From: Aedes albopictus
Lineage: Eukaryota; Arthropoda; Insecta; Diptera; Culicidae
DNA length: 64,000 nucleotides
Assembly: GCF_035046485.1 (NCBI RefSeq)
Contig: NC_085136.1
Coordinates: 158,026,754-158,090,753 of the forward strand
Reading direction: 5' to 3'
The notes under the pieces were generated by a model. That model saw only the letters and a list, made by a program, of their open reading frames with translations. It was not told the DNA's origin and made no database searches. Made by a program: the position numbers and the translations under genes. The stretch's first letter is position 1. Each line of letters starts with the position of its first letter. This document shows positions 55,993-64,000 of this stretch, piece by piece.

Positions 55993-58900
55993 ATGAGCAT
56001 TAGCGATAAAAACGATGGAATTACGCGAGAGGAGTGGCAATCCCGGCTGGAAACGTTTCCCTTCAAACAGGACGACATCAACAAATTGATAATGAACTAT
56101 CTGGTTACAGGTAAAAGAAAGTGTAAAAATCATTAGAGGTCACTTTATTAGGAACTTTCGTGTTACGATGGGTGTCTTTCGCCACTTTCTTTTGTTTAGA
56201 TTTTTGGGTGCTAAGGTTAAACATCTAATTGCGTGATAGTAAAACTCCATTGCAATTAAATTTCGATCTTTCTCTGCTCCACAGAGGGATTCAAAGAAGC
56301 AGCGGAAAAGTTCCAAGCAGAATCCGGTGTGGAACCCTCGGTGGATCTGAGCTCGCTTGACAACAGAATATTGATACGGGAAGCCGTGCAAAATGGACGA
56401 ATACAGGAGGCGACCCACCTTGTCAACCAGCTGCACCCGGAACTGCTGGACAACGATCGCTATCTCTACTTCCATCTTCAGCAGCTGCATCTCATTGAGC
56501 TGATCCGGTGAGTAGTGGCTTCGTATGTCGCTTATGCGCAATATGTGTAACAAAATAGCCCAATTTTGAACCTGTGACGTCGAAGATGATTTTTTATTCG
56601 GCTGGTATAGTATTCCATACGAATGGGATTAAACGATTGGCGTCATCGAAGCATGTCGGAAATACTCGAAGCCTACAATAGCCTTGTTCAATGAAGAAAG
56701 TTGAACATGGTCCAAGTTGCTGGATCATATCAGTAGGCCGGTCTGCTTCATTTGGGAAATTTGTGTCATTGCTGCATCCTGCTTTTACCCATTTGTTGAC
56801 GAATGGGTAAAATCAGAATGCAAGATCTTCGACTATGTACACTTAGTCCTGTAATCTGCCTATTCCAAGAGTTTTCTCAAATTAGCAGGTCTGTATTACT
56901 ACACCACTATTTGTTGACTGAATCAATATTTTCGAGTCTGTCACTAAAAAGTCCATACATATTTTCAAGACGCATGAATTAATACCTTTTCGATTCGGTA
57001 GACTTTCGATCCAAGGCTCTGAGGGCCAAGTTTCAACGTTCCAAGTTTCAATTCCAAGTTTCTGATGGCCAAATTTTGGTCTAGGTGGCTTATAAAAAGC
57101 CGCAAATGGAGATTTTTGCGCTACGTAGCTTATGAACGTTCCCTGGTATTGCAGAATATTCGAATACATGATTTTTCAACCGATTTCTCAAGCATCTGTT
57201 GACAGTGCTCTTCTCTTTACAGCAAATAGAAATTACAAGCTAGGTATGTGTACATTATTTACCATTTTTTAGTTTGATTGAACAAAGTTAGAGACATCCT
57301 CAAAAAAAAAAAAACAGCAATATTGGTTAGTATGAATAAAAGGCAGTAACTACTCTGCCCAAACACGCCTATGAGTCCCATTAGGGGTAGGCGGGGCATA
57401 ATGAGCAGGTGGGGCATAATGAGCACCTTGATTGTAGCCTTATTATCTAAAATCCAATGAGTTGATGACAAAACATTAGTCAAAAAATCCGTTTACCTTG
57501 AAATATTAATCAAAATGCGTAAAGTGGCCATATACTGGGAAAATATTATAAGAATCAGGTGACCTAAAATAAGATTTTGGGTATCGAAATCACAACTTAG
57601 TGGGCATCTATCGATTTTCTTGATATTCCCTAGGCCAATGAAATGTATTTGTAACACTTTTGAACTATTTGTATAATTATTTTGTTGAAAAAATATGCTT
57701 CAAAGAGTTGGTAGTAGGGTGGGGCAGAATGAGCAACTAGTGAAAAAAATAATGAAAATGGTAAACCACAGACAAACAGACGTAACAGCTTGAACGATTT
57801 TCATGGAAATCCATCGCTCAGTGTACACTACCATCACCTGGTGGAAAAATTGCACGAATCACTGTGTTGTGCAATATCGTCGACAGAAGGCACTAGTGTG
57901 AAACGTCAAACGCATAGAAAAACGATGCGCGCGCCTCTGGTTGTGAAAGCCACAACTATGAAAATTTAAAATGATCGTTAAAAGCGTGGTCGATGGAAAT
58001 TTCGCAAGTGTTACGTCTGTTTGTCTGTGGGTAAACATTTTCAACAAACAAATTTTAATTTTGGTTTTCTCTGTTTTGATGCATTTAGTAAGGCAGCATC
58101 CATTTATTACGTAACGCTAAAATCGACAATTTTTGACCCCCCATCCCCCCTCCATAACGCTTTTTTGTATGAGAACCTGAAAATTTTTGTATGGGCCGTA
58201 ACGCTCGGCTGTACTCCCCCCCTCCCCCTAGAGCGTTACATAATTTGTGGATGGCGCCTAAGGTTTTGTCTGTAACTTTCAATTTATTAGCTTTAAAATC
58301 TCAGTATCTGTTTATTATCACCGTTTAACCGTTATGTGGCCGGCAAACTTTTTGCTTTTTTCTACACCGTGTATTTTAAATGGGTGCTGGGTACCCGGGT
58401 ACCCTGCCGGCCACATAAGGGTTCAAAATTCCTCAATAGAAGACTCATTGGAACCCCACAGTTCCCTACAAATTAAACCCCGTAATCCCTTCAAATTCTC
58501 ATTGATGGTTGCCGGTATGCTTTATCATTGACAAGAATAGTCAATTAGCATTTGATTGTGTACAAAACTGAAATTGATCATACTGCCCCACCCAGGGTGC
58601 TCATTATGCCCCACCCCCAAAACGCAACTCGCGATTTTATACGTTTTTAAAAACATAAAATTCTACAACATTTATAACTTTATTCGAAATTTCAACGATT
58701 AGCTTTTGTCAGTTAAGGTTCGAATGAGGATTGAACGATAAAATTACACATTGGTTGCACTTAATTTACTGGATTTGGTGGCAAAATGCTTAAGCTGCTC
58801 ATTATGCCCCACCTACCCCTAAATTGAAATTGAGAAATCGGCATTTGAAGTCTAAAAACTCGTTCATGTAAAACTTTGAAAAATCGCAGTTTCTTCTAGC

Positions 58901-61283
58901 ACAACATTCGAAAAGGGCCTTAGTGCTTTTTGTAAACTAGCTTGTTTCGGTTGCTGTAGACCCTAAGTCTTGTGGTCGCCAATGTTTGAAAAATGGTTTC
59001 ATTCATACAAAAGCATGAAGCTATTACTTTGGAATAGACTTTATATTAAAATAGGAACTACAAAGCACGAGCAATTCTTCTTCTTCTTGGTGTATCGTTA
59101 GCACTGGCATTTCCACAGTTTTCCACAGTTATAGGCACGAAGGTACTCAAGAAGTCAAGGAAATTTCATTTACGAAAAAAGTATAAGTACCGATCAGGAA
59201 TCGAATCAGGCACCCTCAGCAATTGCAAGGGGAATACCCACGCTTTTACAGCTGTGGCTATACTGCCCCCACTCGCATAACAGTCCCATGTTTGCTGGGT
59301 TTCCTATTCATATGGGACTGTTATGCGAGTGGGGGCAGTATAGGAGCCCTCTTTTTAATCTGAGAATCACGAATTGATATAAGCTTGAAACTTTGTGGTT
59401 TTCTTAATTGGAACGTTTACTGTCGACAAAAATATTACAAAAAGGTTTTTCGATTTTTGTACGCCTGATATCTGTGCATTATGCAGTGTCTTAATGCTCA
59501 ACGTAGGACAAAAGCATTGTCGATTTAGATTGCAAGATTTGTACTTACCTCTGTGAGGCTGTTTTTGGAGCAAAGAATGGTCACTCAAAACGATGAATCA
59601 AATTCCCGAGTTTTTCCCGGTTGAATTTTTTTTTCCGATTTTGAAATTTCCTAATTTTGTTTGGATATGAAATGTTCTCTCAAAATAACTTGAGATTTTG
59701 AAATTCCCTAATTTAGTATGGATATGAAATGTTCTCATATCAAGATAACTTGAGAGAACAGACCTCGGTTTGACCATGGACCTACAGGGGTTGGCCAAAA
59801 TGTTTGGGTTAGGCATTTTTTTTCTCACAAAAAAAGTTCAGCATGCTGTAACTTTTCATAGAGTGCATCAAAAATTCTCAAATTTTGACTATTTGTCAAC
59901 CTATTATCTGTGCATCATTGATACAAATTTGAGCTTGATTGGTTAATCTTTCGCGAAGCTAGGAATTCGTCTAAAGATTTCATCAAAAATACATTTATAG
60001 AATAGACCAAGGTTATGAACTTTTTCAGAAGGACGAAATCCATTTTTTTTTGCAATTTGTAGAGTTTTCATGATTATAATTTGGAACGTAATTTTAAAAA
60101 CTAAAAACAGTTTACTACTTAAAATACAGCTTCTGGCAACTTTCAGTTAATACTTGGAAAAGAAAAAAAGTTTCAATTGTCGTAAAAAACATTCCTAATA
60201 AATGCAAAGCAATTAATTTGTTTCCAGTGGTGTATAAACTTTCTGAAATATATCCTTAAATGAAGAATGGCGAAACGTGTCATATGAAAACTCAAAAATC
60301 CATAAGTCCTTTGTCCTGCCCACGTAGTTGATCATGAATTGACTTCAATAATTACTTCCATAGCGTTATCGTCATCACATCCTGCAACCACTTTTTCGAT
60401 GAAATCATTTCGATCCCAACTAATGGAACTTCGCCAATAGGACGGATATGCAATTTTTACCCCTCCTGACCCGGTCGTCCACCGGAATAAAACTTTTACG
60501 TATCGGGCAGAGTAAAAGCAATTTTAGAAACTTTATAACCAGTAACAAGAACTTTGTAACATGGATCCTTATTACCAAAACACATTACCTCAGCTTGTCA
60601 AACCGGTCAAACCGGTGTCACTAAGGTTCGATTTGGTAAATCCTTTACCGTAACGCAACATAAAAGGTGTTCTAGGTACCTACGCTACGAGCTCCGTTAA
60701 AGATCGACAGGTAGCCTGACACCTTGGCCACAGCTAGGTACACGGCAATTATTATATGATACATGGTCTTGAATTTAAATAGAAAGTCTTATTTTCGAGT
60801 GATTCTTTGGGTGTAAGGGCGCTTATTTACTTACTAAGAAGTAACATAAACGTTACATAAAAAGAATCGTAATCGTTAATAGTTAAAGAAATTGGTAAAA
60901 GTATTCATTGGGATTCTTGTCTTATTTTTCTTGACAGAGCGGGAAAAATTGAGGAGGCACTAACCTTTGCGCAGACACAGATTTCCGAAGCCGGCGAGAG
61001 CAATCCAGAGGTACTGAACGAACTGGAGCGAACTCTGGCATTGCTAGCGTTTGACAAACCCCAGAACAGTCCGTTCGCCGATCTGCTGGACCAAACGCAC
61101 CGGCAAAAGGTGGCCAGTGAACTTAACGCAGCTATTCTCAAGATGGAACACCAGGAACAGTCCAGCCCGAGAATGATCAACGTGCTCAAGCTGATCCTCT
61201 GGGCCCAGGCTGAACTGGACAAGAAGAACGTGAAGTATCCGAAAATGGTCGACCTGGCAACGGCTACTATTGATCCTAAGTAA
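55993..61283 (+). CDS. GID8: GID8 homologue, CTLH E3 ligase subunit
   Basis: Scaffold subunit of the GID/CTLH E3 ubiquitin ligase (cytoplasm and nucleus). Exons 55993-56110, 56285-56507 and 60938-61283 total 687 nt: 228 aa plus TAA (61281-61283), the same length as human GID8. Domains in order: LisH ([20 protein letters not shown]), CTLH ([20 protein letters not shown] to [20 protein letters not shown]) and CRA ([20 protein letters not shown] onward), ending [17 protein letters not shown]. The final AAG TAAGT looks like a splice donor, but the family ends at this Lys and the TAA follows at once, so I take it as the stop. The ATG at 55993 is the first in frame. Intron 2 is 4.4 kb of nested repeats. 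Confidence 0.95.
56508..57380. other. First part of GID8 intron 2, no element delimited
   Basis: Intronic; only short unsupported frames. An inverted word pair near 56778-56805 (CCCATTTGTTGACGAATGGG) is a small palindrome. Confidence 0.5.
57767..58029. mobile_element. CACAGACAAAC-family MITE, copy C (7-bp TSD)
   Basis: 263 bp, ends CACAGACAAACAGACGTAAC and its complement, flanked by GGTAAAC at 57760-57766 and 58030-58036. Interior nearly identical to copy A. Confidence 0.92.
58092..58258. mobile_element. TAA-flanked MITE with GGCAGCATCC/GGATGGCGCC ends
   Basis: 167 bp, imperfect ends GGCAGCATCCATTTATTACG and ..ACATAATTTGTGGATGGCGCC, TAA at 58089-58091 and 58259-58261 (PIF/Harbinger-type TSD). 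GGGGGG/CCCCCC runs inside both arms. A truncated relative is at 23480-23540. Confidence 0.8.
58328..58424. mobile_element. Small inverted-repeat element with TTATGTGGCCGGCA ends
   Basis: Arms AACCGTTATGTGGCCGGCA and TGCCGGCCACATAAGGGTT around a ~60-bp centre that itself holds the palindrome GGGTACCCGGGTACCC. No coding region. Confidence 0.65.
59084..59260 (-). mobile_element. tRNA-derived SINE (Feilai-like)
   Basis: On the - strand: A-box-like TAGCCACAGCTGTAAAAGCG near the start, B-box-like GATTCGATTCC (about 59190-59200), a body ending GCTAACGATACACCAAG and a short (AAG)n tail near 59085-59095. This is the build of Aedes tRNA-related SINEs; the assignment to Feilai is from memory of its features and not tested. 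It abuts micro-MITE copy 2. Confidence 0.6.
59263..59338. mobile_element. Micro-MITE hairpin, copy 2
   Basis: 76 bp with near-perfect arms (CTGCCCCCACTCGCATAACA and complement), loop TTTGCTGGGTTTCCTATTC, flanked by TA. Closest in sequence to copy 1 (41091-41165). Confidence 0.8.
59341..60937. other. Last part of GID8 intron 2
   Basis: AT-rich. A local tandem duplication of about 65 bp is visible at 59634-59760 (TTTTGAAATT.CCTAATTT.GT, ATATGAAATGTTCTC). No gene. Confidence 0.5.
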
Positions 61284-62800
61284 GTGTGGTAAAAGAAGGA
61301 ATTAATATATATTATACTTATGTGTAACAATAATCTGCAGTCGTGCTTTTTCCCTTACATTGGATCAGATACAAAAAAAGTTTAGGAAAATGTGTGGGCC
61401 CAAGCAAACGGAATGACATATGATAGATCAGTAAAAATGTTTCTGCATGAAGAGGATTTAGTTTGTCTACATACCAAGCACGTTGAAGCTTAGATTCGTT
61501 TTAGTTGTGTAAATGTAATATCTCAGATGAAGCTTCACTATGATGAAATAGATTATTATATTTTAATTTTTGTCCGTACCGTTTTGTTACTAAAAACCAA
61601 CTATAATTCCACTAACCGTGAAAAGTACGACTGTCTTATGCTGATACAATTGTCAATGATATAAGAATGCAAATATACAGTAAGGAAGTGTTTCGGGTTT
61701 CATTCTTGTACTTTTTATTTTCTAGCGTATGTACTCCTTGATCTGAGCAGCCCTGTGGAAAAGCTTTTGTTTTATATCCTTTGGCAAGAAATTCCGAAAT
61801 ACATAAATAACTCCAAACCGTCGATTTTCTGCTAATTTGCTTGTTTAAGCACAACGCGAACGTAAAGTCACTATATAAATATTAGGCATTTCAAAACGTA
61901 TTAGGGTTTACTCTTGTCGTTTCGTAAAATAGACTATTATAGTATAGTATAATACTCCTATATAGTGATTAAATACACTGTGTACTAAAATCTGCATATT
62001 TTACGATTTTCATAACTAAAACTTTTTTGGGCTCAAAAGCTGCTAAAAAATGGATTGGTTTTGTTTCTAAAATTTATGTTATTCTGTAAATATTTATCTA
62101 ATTCATCTAATTTATGTAGTCCAAAAACATCCGCACCGAAAAAAGTGTATATATGCGTGAAAACTTAATTTTTGCAACAGTGAGCGGCTATTGGGTCATG
62201 AGCGGCTACTAGTACACTGGACGGTATTGTGTACTGCATATTTGAATTGAATTTTATAGAGTGTTTGTTAAGGTTAAAGAAGTTGATATCATCGTTATCA
62301 TTGACATTTCAATTTCAGTTTTCTCGTTCAAAACACAAATGTTTTCAATAAAACTGTATTCACTGTATTCGAAATGGAGAATGGAATACATTTTCATTAC
62401 AAACAGAACGAGAAAACAGCTTTCGAAATCGGTGGTTTCAGCTGCTTAATGGCGCGCGTCCTGAGAGGTTAAAACTAATCGAATAGTGGGAAGCGCAGAC
62501 AACAATTCAAAGTCTTCTGACTCCAAAAAGATTCTAAGATTCGTCACAAAATACAAATATTTTCATCATGATTCACAACGACTCTCAAAACCCTTGCTGA
62601 CTCAACCGACTAGAACTGTTTTCTGAGTATAGAATCTACTAAGCCCTAGCAGGTTCTGATAAATCAGCCATACTGCCTGTAGCAGCCGGTTCGCAATGAA
62701 CCGTTGGAGGTGCAGTAAAATGTTAAAGGTGATATGTATGTATTTTCATTACAAGAATCAGTTTTCTCTCTATGACGTTTATTTGAAGGCTCGATCAGGG
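61284..62800. other. Downstream of GID8, gene-free
   Basis: AT-rich DNA with short frames only; no recognisable domain or delimited element. Confidence 0.45.
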
Positions 62801-64000
62801 AGTCTACTCATAAGACAAAATAAAATTCCCTGAGTTTTCCAGGTTTTTCCAGAGAGAAATTTCAAATATTAATGAATCAAACATTAGCATCATTTTTATA
62901 AAATTTCTATAATTCTAATAAAATATACTATATGTGATATCCTCAAAACTTAAAATAAAAATTTAAGGAAAAATGTGCAAGATTTATTGTTCAGGAGATT
63001 CCACTAAAAAGTTGCAAAAGAACTGTTCAACAAAAATCTTTCGAAAATAATGGAAAAATCTGTTGAGGATTATTTCAAATCTTTTCCCAAGGTTCCCAAT
63101 GACATCCAAATACTCTAAAAAATCAGGAAAAAAAAAACATTCAGGAGTTCCATCAGTAATTCCACAGACAATACTGCCTATGATCGCATAACTGTCCCAT
63201 ATGAATAGGAAATCCAGCAAATATGGGACTGATATGCGGTCATAGGCAATATACGACAGTTAAATTCCATACACAGTTTTGAATTTGAACTTGGATGTTT
63301 GTACTGTGCTGGTGGTGTAGTAATGAGATTTTGAAATTCTACCCATGATTCTTCCTTTAAGTCCGTCCAGAGTTCCTGATTTAAATTAATTTCCAGTTTC
63401 TCGCAGAGTTTTCTCTTGAAATTATCAAAAAAAATCTTTTCTGGCTTTCTCCAGTTTTCCCAAGTACATCCAGAGGTTTTTACGCATTTCTGATATTCTG
63501 CTAACTGTTTACTTATTATTCTGCTAGAGTACGTACCCCGGGACTTTTTTCAGTTTCTCGCTGGATTCCTCCTGTAGATCTTTCCAAATGTTTTCCTAAG
63601 TTCTTCCAGGAATTTCTCTTAGTGGTTTCGGGACATTTTTCCAAGAGTTTCTCTAGGGATTTTTGCAAAATTTCTTCCATGGATTTTTTTTTCCAAGGCA
63701 GTTTCCAGATATTCCTCGTGGATTTCCTTGCGGGATTTCGCACCTAGTTTCTCTCGGGATTAATTTTAGAGGTTTTTAGAGCTCCTCCTTAAATTTCCTT
63801 AATATTTCCTCCTGGGATTGATCCCAGAACTTTTTGCCGAGACATACCATTTTCTCTCAGGATTTCTTCCTTGGTTCCTCTCGATAAGTCTTTGCAAAGA
63901 TTTTCGCAAAATTTGACCGAGATTCTTTCAGATAAATCTCAAGGAAGATTTTTTTTACAAGCAATCTCGTAAGTTATCCCAGCAGATATTCCGAGAAAAA
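62801..64000. repeat. Degenerate TTTCC/GGATTT-rich interspersed sequence
   Basis: Long stretch made of loosely periodic words such as TTTCTC.GGGATTT, TTCC..GGATTTC and CAGAGTTTTC, with no frame and no fixed period. Typical of old low-complexity repeat in large insect genomes. Interrupted by micro-MITE copy 3 at 63174-63249. Confidence 0.5.
63174..63249. mobile_element. Micro-MITE hairpin, copy 3 (diverged)
   Basis: Arms CTGCCTATGATCGCATAACT.. and ..ATGCGGTCATAGGCA; the loop AGGAAATCCAGCAAA is the inverse of the loop in copies 1 and 2, so this copy lies in the opposite orientation. Confidence 0.7.

Larger units (their letters stand above)
57384..58819. mobile_element. TA-flanked element with GGGGTAGG ends, holding three smaller elements
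   Basis: Ends GGGGTAGGCGGGGCATAATG and ..CATTATGCCCCACCTACCCC with TA at 57382-57383 and 58820-58821. Terminal motif GGTGGGGCATAATGAGCA is repeated inside (near 57409, 57719 and, inverted, near 58593-58612). It contains a 7-bp-TSD MITE (57767-58029), a TAA-TSD MITE (58092-58258) and a small hairpin element (about 58328-58424). No transposase frame; lies in GID8 intron 2. Confidence 0.78.

Noticed and set aside
61279..61290. Splice donor GTAAGT at the end of GID8 exon 3
   Set aside because: The TAA stop follows the conserved C-terminal Lys immediately and gives the family length of 228 aa, so no further exon is needed.

Overview
The window is insect nuclear DNA, most likely from a culicine (Aedes-like) mosquito. 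The evidence is split, conserved animal genes with canonical GT-AG introns, mixed with a very dense load of BEL/Pao and Ty1/copia retrotransposons, SINE-like pieces and many short inverted-repeat DNA elements with visible target-site duplications (TSDs). I cannot fix the species from sequence alone. Two runs of exactly 500 N (17210-17709 and 42710-43209) look like assembly gaps of unsized length.

Five host genes can be read. (1) APC1, the largest anaphase-promoting-complex subunit, + strand, 3' part at 15741-22519. (2) A glycine-N-acyltransferase-like GNAT enzyme, - strand, 22672-25709, complete in three exons. (3) MROH1, a large HEAT-repeat protein, + strand, 29963-41579, complete in nine exons (1717 aa by my joins). 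(4) The last exon of aladin (AAAS), a nuclear pore WD protein, - strand, 41839-42438. (5) GID8, a CTLH E3 ligase subunit, + strand, 55993-61283, complete in three exons (228 aa). APC1/GLYAT-like and MROH1/AAAS are two convergent tail-to-tail pairs, about 150 and 260 bp apart.

Layout. 1-5011: a BEL/Pao element on the - strand running off the left edge, open in frame except for a 222-bp Harbinger-like MITE. 5159-15740: no recognisable host exon; nested inverted repeats, three identical-length pogo-like MITEs and hAT-like MITEs, probably lying upstream of or inside an APC1 intron. 15741-25709: APC1 and GLYAT-like. 25.8-29.6 kb: intergenic, with a GC-rich degenerate repeat block. 29.9-41.6 kb: MROH1, whose introns hold a Foldback-like element with a 9-bp TSD and several MITEs. 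41.8-43.3 kb: AAAS and an assembly gap. 43.3-55.5 kb: a repeat field with a decayed copia element (45664-50178). 55.9-61.3 kb: GID8, whose 4.4-kb second intron holds a TA-flanked element with three smaller elements inside it. 61.3-64 kb: low-complexity AT-rich DNA.

The host genes do not form a pathway; APC1 and GID8 happen both to belong to E3 ubiquitin ligases. The unusual content is in the mobile DNA: a MITE family with 7-bp TSDs in three of three complete copies, a Foldback/MULE-like element with arrays of about 15-bp units as its inverted repeats, a perfect 35+35-bp palindrome rich in TGACGTCA and TGAGT words, and nested inverted repeats able to fold into long hairpin RNA.
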